DNA of 64,000 bases from Solicoccozyma terricola (taxonomy: Eukaryota; Basidiomycota; Tremellomycetes; Filobasidiales; Piskurozymaceae), in contig BCLD01000002.1 in assembly GCA_001600875.1 (NCBI GenBank), forward strand, positions 217,164-281,163, in the 5' to 3' direction. The notes below the pieces were generated by a model. The model was not told the DNA's origin. It was given only the letters and a program-made list of their open reading frames with translations, and searched no databases. This document shows, in pieces, positions 33,094 through 43,701 of the stretch (the first letter of the stretch is position 1; every line of letters starts with the position of its first letter). The position numbers and the translations under genes were made by a program.

Positions 33094-33155
33094 TATGATT
33101 CGAAGGCGGACATGTTCAGCTTGGGATGCTTGCTTTTTGAGCTTTGCACCCTCAC
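33073..33155 (+). pseudogene. Protein kinase C-lobe exon, isolated
   Basis: EVLGGKHYDSKADMFSLGCL, then LFELCT, is subdomain IX of a protein kinase. The 83-base unit ends at an intact splice donor (CAC/GTAAGTG). The same 83-base exon is at 57352-57434, but here the upstream acceptor is missing. No other kinase exon is nearby. Confidence 0.8.
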
Positions 33156-33233
33156 GTAAGTGTTCTGAGCTGCGTCGAGCTCCTTGTGGTCAGCAAAGAC
33201 GCCGACGACGTATTTCTCTGCATCACACCGGGA

Positions 33234-33990
33234 TTAGCTGATGTCATTTGACACGGACGGTGGGCGAGGTGGTCTTACGGGGAAGGTCCCTTGCGAGAAG
33301 GCTGTCGAGCTGACCGTGTCGCTATGCCCTTCAAGCGTCTGTAGGCATTGGCCGCTGCCGGTGTCCCAGATCTTGACGGTCTGATCGTACGATGCCGATG
33401 CGAGATACTTCGAGTTGTGTGAGAAGGCGACCGAGTTGACCCAGTCGCGATGCCCTTCAAGCGTCTGTAGGCATTGGTGGCTACTGGTGTCCCAGATCTT
33501 GACGGTCTTATCGTACGATGCCGACGCCAGATACTTCGAGTCGTGCGAGAAGGCGACCGACCTGACCAAGTCGCTATGCCCTTCAAGCGTCCGTAGGCAT
33601 TGACCGCTGCCGGTGTCCCAGATCTTGACGGTCCTATCGTCCGATGCCGACGCGAGAGACTTCGAGTCTTCGGAGAATGCAGCCGCGTAGCACGGCTGTG
33701 GCAGTACTGATCCGATCATCGGTGGCCTGGCAGAAAAAAAAGGCCAAAAGGCCTTTTTCCGCAGCTTCCAGCTCGTTGATAATACCGCAGAGAAGCATGG
33801 TCTTGCCCTTGCCGGGATCTCCATGTATCCAGAGCAGTTGGCTTTCTTCTTCGTCCCGCCATTGTAGAAAGTCGGCGTTTTCCAGAATCCAGCGATACGA
33901 GTCGTGCAGCAGGCCGCCGTTGATCTCCTCAATCCGAGTCTTGTCGTCCCGAGGATCAGACACCCGCAAGTCCGCTAAGCATTGACGGTC
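33234..33990 (-). pseudogene. NACHT-WD40 (NLR-like) fusion remnant
   Basis: Minus strand, first part: DPRDDKTRIEEINGGLL, SYRWILENADFLQWRDEEES, then LLWIHGDPGKGKTMLLCGII, the Walker A P-loop (GDPGKGKT) of a NACHT domain of the HET-E/NWD type. After ATAVLRG (about 33690) the sequence jumps, in another frame, to WD40 repeats: VKIWDTGSGQCLRTLEGH, SVAFSHDSKYLASASYDKTV and two similar units, ending at 33234. The Walker B and the rest of NACHT are deleted, and only about three WD repeats are left. HET-E-type proteins sense non-self and trigger cell death; this one cannot work as it stands. Confidence 0.85.
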
Positions 33991-34337
33991 CCTTTCATCC
34001 CTCTTCGGGGGTCTGGTCGGAATGCATCGGGTTTCAGCCAGGTCTTATCGATCGTTTTGGTCGCTGTCGGCTGACCTGACTGATCCTTCCCCTCGGAAAT
34101 GCCATCATTTGTCCGAGGGCGATAGACCTCGGTCACCGGCGCTCGCTGAGGGGCCGACAGATGGGCTTGTTCAATCGGCGGGTACCTGACCTGAGGGGGG
34201 TGCAGTTCGTTGGTCATGTGAAATATCGCTCGACTCCGTACTTGTGCTATCACGCGACCAATTGTTCCAGTAGTGAAAGTAGCATCCGTCAGAAGAGAAG
34301 CCAGTTGTGGGATAGCTTCCATCCCTGACGTCATGAT

Positions 34338-34658
34338 TGTTGAATATAGACGCATCCGGATGATAGAACAATAGGCAACAGGACTCAAAAGATAGAAGGT
34401 TGGAAACAGGAAGGTCTCAAGGACTGGTCTGAGACATGAGGAAGTGAGACAGGGAAACAATGGTTCTCAGTGCATTCCATCGTTATAGGTCAACAACACT
34501 ATTGTTGACTGAGGCAGAAGGGTAGCCGACTTTCTCTGTTGTTCTAAGCCGTTCCTGCATCTATATAGCCAGGGTAAGCGAGTCAGAGATCGTCGTCGTA
34601 TTAGAAGAAGCACCCAGATACAATACTTTCACCTGCCTACAACCTTTGTCAAACAACA
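34338..34658 (+). repeat. Solo copia LTR, family B
   Basis: A complete 321-base LTR (TGTTGAATATAGACGC...GTCAAACAACA) with no element attached. Flanks ATGAT and GACTT do not form a target-site duplication. Confidence 0.88.
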
Positions 34659-34803
34659 GACTTGACAAGCCGGGGTCCCGTGTTATCGCAGCAGCCACTG
34701 ACTCTCACCTCCGAATCCGGAAATCGCATCGCGCCGGCTGTAATTGCAACTCTTCGTCTAACTCGTCAATCACGGTTTATGTCTCCGATTGAAGTTTACA
34801 ACG

Positions 34804-34822
34804 AAAAGACAGGCTGTCTTTT
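34804..34822. repeat. Perfect 19-base palindrome
   Basis: AAAAGACAGGCTGTCTTTT, a perfect inverted repeat around one G. It lies between the solo LTR and the truncated end of the gypsy element. Confidence 0.85.
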
Positions 34823-34899
34823 GGTGTTACCACTTCCTCGGGGAGGCATACATTGAGACTATCTCGGTAACCCTGAGAGAACTCGCTGTAAATGCTCCT

Positions 34900-36182
34900 T
34901 TACTTCCCGGACCAGAATACGAGATGGTTTCGGTCGTGGCAGGAGCGTTACAGAGGCCGTCACGCATGACGAGGGATTCGCGTTGTCCTCGTTGATGTCG
35001 AATGGTGGTGTAATGTTCATGTCCCTCTGCCATTCGAATCAACTGGTACGCTCGCGGCAGGTCACAGGAGATGAACCATTCGGCTCCTGCGAGTTGATCA
35101 AGGATCGTCTCGATACTGGGAAGGGGAGTCGCATCCTTGACGGTTACCGCGTTGAGTTTACGGTAATCGGTAACGAGACGATACGTCCCGTCCTTCTTGG
35201 GTATCGTGAAGATAGGACTACTGTGTGGGGCAGTCGATTGCCGCAGGTGCCCGGTGGCACAGTTGCTGGTTAGAAACTCCTGCACCCATTCGTCTTCCCT
35301 CCTTGCTAGACGATAAATAGGTCCAGTCGTGAGGCGGGCGTCAGGTATGAGGTCGATGCGGTGATCACATGCACGATGGGGAGGCAGTTCGTCCGCCTTT
35401 GATTTACGGAAGATGTCCATCCACTCGTAGAACTCTTCCGGGACGAGAGCCTTGATCTCGTCCTCCTCCAAATCCTGCCAATCTTCGTTATCCCCGATGT
35501 AGTCGAAGTCGAAGACTGGGGCGTCCACCATATCAGGGTCGGGAGAGGTCGAAACCGCGCGGATCCGGACGATTCCGCGCAACTCTTCCAAGTCGTGCTC
35601 GGTGAGTTGCTCTTGACCTATTCCGAAGTCCACGTTGGCCAACAGTTCGTACGGGTGAGTGCAATTCGGTCGTAGGGCCCTAGCCCTTCCTACCGCCCAC
35701 TCGTCGTCAATGTCCTGTAGTTCTCCTTGCAAGTCGTTGCCAAGGAGATCGAGTATCGTGTTGCTAGGGAATTCTAGCTCGTTCTTCTCCCAGTCCATGA
35801 CAATCTTTTTTCCTTTGAAGAATCATCCGCCTAAGATTACTTCTGTTCCTCCAAGATCGGCAATGTCTAGTTTGTTCCTCTTCGGGGGAACACCTGTTCC
35901 GAACTGGAATGTCGCCATGATGAATGTATTGATCGGGGCGAAGTTAGATATCGATCCATCCGCTAGTTCTAACTTTCGGGGTTGGGTGTATTGGCATATT
36001 TTGGCAGTCTTGAGCAAGTGGCTGTCGCGTCGAATCAAGTTGATCGTTGCACCAGTGTCTAAAAGACAGGCAACAGGAGAGAAATTGATCCGATCGACAT
36101 AGACTCTTGCTACAAGGAAAGCTTCATTATCCGATACCACGAAACGAACTCGAAAGGGAGAAGGGGATGGACCGACCGTCAT
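34900..36182 (-). pseudogene. Gypsy protease and reverse transcriptase
   Basis: From ATG 36182 the frame gives ACLLDTGATINLI, the aspartic protease active site (DTGA). A TGA at about 35823 interrupts it, then the same frame continues MDWEKNELEFPSN, DLIPDARLTTGPIYRLARRE, SSPIFTIPKKDGTYRLVTDY, RKLNAVTVKDATPLP and GAEWFISCDLPRAYQLIRMA, the first half of a gypsy reverse transcriptase with its first catalytic Asp (normally in FDL/DL, here CDLPRAY). After LCNAPAT the homology ends (about 34915) before the YxDD motif. Confidence 0.88.
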
Positions 36183-36210
36183 CTTCCCGATGCGCGAACC
36201 TTAACTTGGC

Positions 36211-37833
36211 CTACGTTAAGGTCGCTAAGCCATTTTTTGACTCTTTGGACTCATCTTCTTCGGGATCCACCTCTAGTTCCTCGTTCTCGTCGGGGTTGTA
36301 GAGATGGACAGTCCTAGCGCGGGGTTTAGCTGCGGGAGGAGGGCCTTGGTATTGTTTACCCGAGTTGTTCTTGTTTGTGGGACATTCCACGTATTTGTGC
36401 CCGGTCTCTTCGCAGCCTAAACACCTTCCTTGCGCCATGAGGCGGTCGCGGTCCTCCTGCGAACGTCCATAGCCTGGTGTGGGTCGAGACGCGTAGTTAC
36501 CCAGTTGTGCACTCGAGCGTGGGTTCTGAGCGGTGTATCGAGGCGTTGAATCCACAGCTTTGGTTGTCTGAGTACGGGGCCCAGCGTTATACGTCCCCTG
36601 CATGATGCCTTGGTCGGATTCGCCCGAACCCGCGCGGTCTCGTGCGTCACGAGAGTCTTGTCGCCTAGGTTCCTCATCGAGGAGACTGTCTCTCCTGATG
36701 GAGGCTTGGACTGCCAGGTCTCGCATACCCTTGAGGGTTTCCGGGTAAACGTTGTTTGAGTTGCTGATGAGTTGTTGAAGCTCGAGAGTCAGTGACTTCC
36801 TGAAGATCTGAGTGAGCGACGCTTCCCCCCAATCGGGCAACTTAAGGGCGATTTCATTGAAATCCCGGAAGAAATCCCTAACATCATGGGTTGGTTTCAT
36901 CTTCGTCTTAAAGATTCTTTCCGAAGCGGATTCCTTCCGTTTGGTGTCTCCATACTGATCGATGAGTTCGTCCACGAAGAGCGAGTAGTTGCGGACCCAA
37001 GCCGGCCTAGTGTTCGCGTCCATTCTTAGATATGGGTTGAACCATCTGGCCGCTCCATCATGGAAGAGAGTTGCCATGAAGTGGATCTTCTGGGCATCAG
37101 TCCTGAATTGCTTCGGTCATAGGCCGAAAATAAGTTCATTATTTGCCATGAATGTCTCGACTTCATCCTTCGAGCCGTTCCCCATTTTCCCATGGAATTT
37201 CACCGTATCGTATCGTACGTTAAGGTCTCCATTTTGGTCGACGTCCTCTTCGCTGTCGACGGTGGTGAAACGATGTCGAGAGGGGATGGCCTTGACTTTC
37301 GGTGGAGGAGTTGGATTTTCCATTTTGACAGGATACGAGAATGAGCGAGGGGTGGGTCGTTCGGAACCTGTGTTCCTATGTAATTGGTTCCTGAGTCTGG
37401 ACTCCTGCTCAGCCAATCTATCGTCGATCATATCTTCAATCTTGCGGAAGATGTGTCCCGTGTACAACGAGGCATCCGAGTTGGTGTCTTTCGAGCTCAC
37501 ATGAGAAGACTTGGAGCTGCGCTTAGATTTCTTAGACGTTGTGTGTCGGAGGAGGTGTTCGCTGAGTCCCGCAGCTGATAGCTCCGCACGACCCTTCCCT
37601 TTAGGCTCCGGGGGAATGAGCGTGGTAGTAGTGGCAATCACGGGGGCTCCATCTGGAGCAGCCCCAGATGTCTGAATTGTTGTAACTTGTGTCGGTCCGG
37701 TGACGGTTGAATCGGAACCTGGTTTGTTTTCGACCGCATCTGCCGGAGTCGCCTCAGATTGATTGGAAACCGAGGGAGATCTACTGTCCCTCAGGGGCCA
37801 CGCCCTAGTTGGTACTATTGCCTTTGGTGGCAT
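36211..37833 (-). pseudogene. Gypsy Gag with zinc knuckle
   Basis: From ATG 37833: a Ser/Thr/Pro-rich N-terminus, a capsid-like region (FHDGAARWFNPYLRMD, FKTKMKPTHDVRDFFRDFNE), and the CCHC knuckle CLGCEETGHKYVEC near the C-terminus, then an acidic tail. One in-frame TGA at 37117 splits it; reading resumes in the same frame. The pol frame starts 29 bases further on in a different phase, as in a gag/pol frameshift arrangement. Confidence 0.88.
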
Positions 37834-37969
37834 CGTAATTCTGATATGTTCGTCCTATTTCTGTTTGTACCGTGCTGACCGTTATCGAGTAAGAGTAATG
37901 GGAGCAATATTATTCTGTAACGATCTAACGACGATCGTCACACCCGAGGATAGACGAGTCACTTGACTC

Positions 37970-38764
37970 TCTATTCGGTATCAGTCAGCGTTCGTGGGGT
38001 CTGGACGGATTCGGGCGGATTCGGTCGGATCCGCGCAGATTCGTCTTCGTGTGTTCGTGTGTGCGTGTAAGCAGAGCGTGCTTCACTAAGTGCGTCTACG
38101 TTCGAGTGCCTCTTGGCAATGGTCGGTCGTGTAATGCAGCAGTCGGTTAAGAGTGTTGCATACAATTGATAATATTGCTCGAGGAAGGAGAGCAATACAA
38201 GGGTTCGTACAAAAGGCTACCTTAAGTACGTAGAGCGGACGGAAACACTTGGCTAATTGCCATACCGTCCGGACCGTACTTGTTCTGATGCTCCATTGTT
38301 CCATAGAGGCCGGATGGGAGATACGGGCGTCGTATTGGAGATACTGGCGTCGTATTGGAGATACTGGAGTTGTATTGGAGATACTGGAGTTCGTGTACGA
38401 CCGATCCGTGCTGCCAAGCTACGGTAAGGTCGTATCACGACTTCAGAACGTAGATTCGAGCCGACTTGTGGGTGTATGAGCGGCGAGAGCATGTCTTGGA
38501 CGAATCCGGACGGATTCGGACGGATCCGTCTGATGGCGACCACGTCTGAGATGGCGTGAGTCGGTTTAGCCGCTGTCGGGCCGTAGGCCTGACATATGTC
38601 CATTGTTCATTGAACAATGGTTGTAGGTGTACGAGCCTAGTTCGGGTCACGCGAATGATGATGATAACGTGCGCGAGTTATGATGAAAGATGTGGCGCCC
38701 CTGTCTGATATCCTAGAGCGACGGCGATGGGACATCGTAGCGTGTTCAGAGGAATTCCCGTGAC
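37970..38764 (-). repeat. Gypsy 5' LTR (approximate left limit)
   Basis: On the minus strand the LTR starts TGTCACGGGAATTCC at 38764. A related terminus is at 42774-42843. The inner limit is placed near 37970 from the distance to gag; no clear primer-binding site was recognised. Confidence 0.6.
38316..38395 (+). repeat. 20-base tandem repeat, four units, within the gypsy LTR
   Basis: Units of the form TGGAGATACTGGCGTCGTAT at 38316, 38336, 38356 and 38376. GGACGGATTCGG motifs also repeat on both sides (about 38005 and 38505). Such arrays in an LTR may hold enhancer or promoter sites. Confidence 0.8.
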
Positions 38765-39611
38765 ACGAAGGTAGCCCTGGGTTGTAGCTATCTGGAAATA
38801 CCCGGGCCTGACAGGGTTGCATAGGGTCGTGTTGGCATGAATCCATCTCCCGCCATATTTTGGGCCATTTTCACGCTTTTCCGCTTGGAAATGGCTGGCA
38901 GATCCCCTAGACGTGAGCATAATGAACAGAGCTGTTAATAGAAAACATAGCCCTGCATCCTGGCTACCTGCCAGTGCTTCAGCATAAGACCCTTCCATAG
39001 GATGCCTCCCTCACCATCTGGCTTGGCACATTTTCACTGCGTCCATTCCCTCCCGAGGGGCCAGTGGCGAAGGTGAGACGCCGCATTTGGGCCCGGGTGG
39101 CAAGGCATGGGAGCTGCAAACGGGCATTTTGGAGGAAATGCTCGGAGGATAGGGAGAGGATAGGTGAAACCCCTCATCGCTTTTCAACGACTTTCAACGA
39201 AGCTCCATCACGAAACATCGCCCAAATCTCTTTCACTCCCATTCCCGTATCCCTCACCACCATCACCCCATTGATCCCCTAATGTATCCTGCCATACTGC
39301 AGGAAATTAATGTTATTCAAGTCATGCAGAATTGAAGCTGCAAATTACCATCAACAGAGGATATTCCCTGCACGTTTCATCTTTTATGATGTGGTGATAT
39401 ATACCACGTAGATTGAGAACCAGATTAGGATTAGGATTAGGGTTATGGGGATGATAGGTGCCAACTTGCCTGAGGGTTAGGGTTAAAGTCATGAGGATGG
39501 TTATGGTGATGGCTATTGGCCAGCCCCTTTCACTTGTACGAAGATTCACCCGTTTTACATCATAACTTTCTTACGTGATCGGAACCCTCCAGACTCGGCG
39601 GATGCTGCAAG
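38765..39611. other. No gene; two telomere-like patches
   Basis: No coding sequence recognised. Degenerate TTAGGG motifs occur at 39424-39450 (GATTAGGATTAGGATTAGGG) and 39471-39487 (TGAGGGTTAGGGTTAAA). Confidence 0.5.
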
Positions 39612-42486
39612 TCAGAACAAAACCGGAGGACGGTCCTCCAAAACTCGTGCACTAAATTCAGTCCCAGACGTGGTCGCTGCTGTTTCGGCCACTTGGAGGA
39701 TTCCCATGATCCATTCGACCGTTTCAGCCATTTCAGGAATCTCATTTCCTACCTGTTCCGCAAAAGATTTCGCCTGTTCCCTCCTTTCAGAGTCGAGACT
39801 CGCCAGAATTGGCCCCCATTCACGTTTGTGCATGTCTGAAAGTAAGTTGACCGAGCTGTTCCTGGAAGCCGAGTTGTTGCTGAGAGGAGGCCTTCTCAAT
39901 CGGTGCAAGATCGCGTTCAACAGGGAAGGAGGGTCAGCCGCCAAATCGAAGACATCTTGTAGTTGCGGTATAGACATGCCACAGCTTCGAACTGCTACCA
40001 ATCCACCCAAGCCGAGAGATCCCTGTCCCATGGTGAGATTTTTCCAATCCTGCATCACACAGGGATAGCCATTCCATTAGACGGGCAGTATCAAGTCAAA
40101 TCACAGACTCCTATTGTGACTAACCATTGCACGACGAGCAGTGAAGCACAGCACTTCCATCGTGCGGGAAAACCGCTTGTGACCGTTGAAGGAAAAGACT
40201 AGACCGCCGAAACGATGCGCAATGTAACCAACGCCAAGCTTTTCTTTGTTTTCCATTTCCTCTTTCAGTTGAACCCGACCGAGGTACAGCAAGGACCTCC
40301 TGCTTCCGTCTATGCCGAGAGGCATTGCGTTTGTCGGGATAAGGCCGTCACGGGCGAGATGCTGAGGATACATGAATTTTTTTTTGGGTATGGTGAGCAT
40401 CTAAACCGAAAGGTTTCAAGTGAAACCCTAGTACCAACCCAGTAACCACCTTTGACCTTGGCAAGCATCTTATGACGTGGCAAAAAATCCAGCAAAGCGT
40501 TTAGATCGAGCTGGATTCCATGGGGTAGGATCGGGGAAGGATTGAGGTCGCGGCAGAGCATCTTTCCGTTCTGCAGGATTGGGTGTGGAAGCCATGGTCC
40601 ATTTTCCCGATCGTAAGCGTCGCAATATGCCACCCAGGCCACCGTCCCGATCACAGGCGCCCCGGGCTGTGCAGAGATGTGCCCACTACAGTGGTCCAAA
40701 TCGGTGATGTCGCCACGCTGAGCCACTTCATTCCAATGAGCGCCTGACGTAGCCTATCCAACAACATGATTAACTTAATCTGACGATTGTATCTGTAAAT
40801 CAAAGATCGAGTTTACCCGAAAGGAATCCCCATCAACATAGGGTATCGCCCCCAACGTTGCAGCTCCGAGGACATCTTCGAGTGCTTTAACTCGCGAGAT
40901 CACCTCGGGTACTCGATGAGCTGGTTGAATGAAATGAACTGGCCGTCAGTACACCGTAGCTGGAACATACTACCTCTCTTGAGCTGATCTCACCATTGTA
41001 CGCTTCCGAAGAATTTCGTGTGAGTATTCGGACGCCATCTGCATATGTATACAAACTTAACGTATCGGGAGTTCAGTATACGTGAGGGGGGAGTGACACT
41101 CATTTTGAGATTGGTCCTCGACTCACAAGGACTCTTGAATACCGTCAACCCCCTCTGTTATCTGACTCCCCGCCGTCCCGGAACCCAGCCATGCCTCCGT
41201 CAAACCACCCATTGAAAGGATTTGATCTTTACTCGCTTTATCGAATGGTATATTTCCGATTTCCGGCACATTTAGTCGATGGTACGTAGATGGACGACCT
41301 GGTTCTCTATTTTCGCGAAATCTGAGAAATACGTCTTCATGGACTGACTCGGTGTGGGTTACAATTCCGGCTAGGTCCTTGGAAATTCCTAGAAGGACAC
41401 GTCCCGTTGTTTCGAAATGGATGGCATCTCCTAGTCCGCTCCCGATGCTTATGACTAAAGCCCTGTTCACTTCCTGTGGAGACCAGATTGCCGCCGCTTC
41501 TCTCAATGCGAGTGACGTGGGGTTATTATGCCTGCTCATACCTCCGTCGATATATTTCGCGCCATTGATCTCTTGGGGAGAAAAGAAAAGCGGTGCAGCA
41601 GACGATGCCCGGATCGCTGCCCAGATGGGGCATACGTCTGCTGTGCTGGTGCCGGTCCTGTAACTTCGGAAGAGATGTTCGTGACCTGCTGCCACTTGGA
41701 GGGTGGCAACCAGGGCTACCCGACAGCCAGCCGATGCTGCGTCGCTGACAGAAGCATCCCTAAGCGGAGCAATCTCCCCGTCCTCCCCAGCACCGCCGAT
41801 AATCTTCTTGATCTCGGCCTCGAAGGAGGTTGCGGAGTAACCTGGTAGGCCAAACAACTGAAAACAATACCTCCAGGCAGTGGCAACAGCATTCTGGGGG
41901 AAGACCACTTGTGACAAGTTCCGATAGTACTCAATGGCCGTGTCAACAGACAAACGGAGGCGACCCAGGAGGACTGCAATGATACCTCCGGTGCTGGCTT
42001 TTTGCACGGATTGGCGGAAAAGATTAGTATATTATTTTTTCCAATTCACGTACGCCGGATGAACTGCCGAAGCTTACTTCCGACAATAAGATCGAAGATT
42101 TGCCAGATTTCTTTCCCTCTCATCTCCTCACACGTCATCAGTTGACGCAAGACTAGAAGCTGCGCCAAACCTCTTATTCCACCACCGTCGAGAGTGAGAA
42201 TTCGGAGCCTGGGAGGATTAGGATGCCGGATGCGAGGGTCTGATGGTCCACTAGGCGGGACTGGATTAACGTAGATGAATCCCGATGAACGGGTCTCCCC
42301 TGCAGGGACACTTTGTGTCTCTACATTAGCGCTCGGTGATAAATCAGCCATAATATCGGGTGAGACTCGGTCGATATGTTCACGATGGCCAATATACTTG
42401 CAGGTGATGTCTTTAGACTGAGTCTGTGCATACTGTTGATACTGGCTGCTTAAATATTCCTCTTGACAAGACCAGCCGTCAACCAT
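39612..42486 (-). CDS. Patatin-like phospholipase with long C-terminal extension, seven exons
   Basis: A splice model read by eye keeps one frame throughout: 42486-42078, 41997-41127, 41055-40994, 40920-40817, 40753-40427, 40361-40125, 40049-39612 (about 815 residues). Introns run 63-82 bases with GT-AG ends; the fifth donor (GTTTCA) is the weakest. The first two exons form a patatin domain: LRILTLDGGGIRGL (oxyanion hole), GTSTGG created across the first junction (nucleophile Ser), and KYIDGGMSRHNNP (DGG Asp). This Ser-Asp dyad hydrolyses acyl esters of lipids. The extension (about 390 residues) includes IPTNAMPLGIDGSRRSLLYL ... EVLC, weakly reminiscent of DM9/DUF3421 repeats. Patatin domains are frequent effectors of fungal NLR proteins, but no NACHT or NB-ARC domain is attached here. 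If the intron at 41126-41056 is not used, the protein ends at 41123. Confidence 0.78.
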
Positions 42487-42773
42487 GAACGGATGCGGCG
42501 AGAATTAGGTTGGGAGGGCACCTCACAAGATTCGAAACGCCTTGGTTTCCGCTCGCATCCGTGAGTGTAAAGCATGGTTGACTCCGGTCCTCGTCACGAG
42601 AAGGTGCTCGAGAATGATTTGTTCAAACATAGTTGTGGAGTCTGGTTTGTCATGACCGTGTGAAGTGATCTGCGGGTGGAAGCAGAACTCTCTTCAAATT
42701 CATGGAAGCTTCTGTTTCGGAAGAGGATGGAAATAGAAGTCTCTGATATTCCATGACGTGTAGTATGACGTGT

Positions 42774-42843
42774 CACTAGGGAGCGATACCCTAGGGCGGT
42801 GGCGATAGGGAGTCGTCGTTCGTATCAGAGGAATTCCCGTGAC
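42774..42843 (-). repeat. Gypsy LTR terminal fragment
   Basis: Seventy bases ending GAGGAATTCCCGTGACA, matching the LTR terminus at 38710-38764. It begins TGTCAC and ends GTGACA, so the piece has 6-base inverted ends. Confidence 0.65.
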
Positions 42844-43701
42844 AAGAAACTACTTCCCTTCATTGCACTTTTCCTTTTCTCTTCACCAAAAGATATCATA
42901 AGTTACTAGCCAATCAAGGTCAGCCTTCACTGAGCTCTCATCCACCTAGTCCTTCACCTTGGTCAAGTGATTCCTTGCTGCAACTCTGTGAAGTTGGCAA
43001 CTGGACTACGCCCCCTTGCCATCCATTCCGCAATTCGTTTCGACTGATTCCTGTGTACTTGCACACCCGTACCTCGGCACTCCTCCGTCAAGGTCTGGTC
43101 GTAACAATATTGCTCAATAGAAGTATCTGGGACAAATTCGAGTGCTCTCTTCGAATCTAATACCCCCTCCAGTCCATCACTACCTCCTACCGGATCCTAG
43201 CAGATCCTATGGCCATCTAGGAGTGCTCATGTGACCTCCTATGGTCTCGAATATTCCATAAAAGCACTTTGAACAGTTGAAAAATCTGATGACTCGTCAT
43301 CATTCGTCATCTTTTCATACGAAAGGATCGTGTTGTTCGAATTTGGGGCATGACAGGAGATGTCGTCGACTTTGATACTCGGCTGAATATGAGGAAATGG
43401 CAACTGGGAAGTTGTCCGACCAGGGGTTCACCGATGAAAGGTGGAGCTCGAGCAGGGGGGCTCTCTCCCCTTGACATTTGTGTCGGTCATGGCAAAGCGG
43501 GGTTTTAAGAAGGTTGCATCTGCACGCTCCACGTCCTTTCTTATCTTTCCTACGCGAGGTCGTGGGGGCTGAACACGTGTTAGTCAGTGTGCTTGGCATC
43601 GAAGAAAACGGGGCATCCGAATCCAGCATCCAGTATCCAGCATCCTGACGTTGGCATCTTGTCACCTTATCTCATCCGTCATCTTCACAGTCATCACAAT
43701 C
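42844..43701. other. No recognisable gene
   Basis: Intergenic sequence upstream of the gene at 43702. The last part has CATCC-type repeats (ATCCAGCATCCAGTATCCAGCATCC around 43620-43646). Confidence 0.5.

Larger units (their letters stand above)
34900..38764 (-). mobile_element. Ty3/gypsy retroelement, truncated in reverse transcriptase
   Basis: In element order (minus strand): LTR (38764 to about 37970), gag (37833-36211), protease and reverse transcriptase (36182 to about 34900). RNase H, integrase and the second LTR are missing. Two in-frame TGA codons, in gag (37117) and between protease and reverse transcriptase (about 35823), both sit where an Arg CGA would fit, as expected from C-to-T decay. 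Confidence 0.88.

Noticed and set aside
37970..38640. Possible gene in repeat-rich sequence upstream of the gypsy Gag
   Set aside because: Position, terminus TGTCACGGG and tandem repeats fit an LTR; frames are short and repeat-derived.
42774..42843. A 70-base element with TGTCAC/GTGACA inverted ends as a separate MITE
   Set aside because: Most of it matches the gypsy LTR terminus at 38710-38764, so it is better explained as an LTR fragment.
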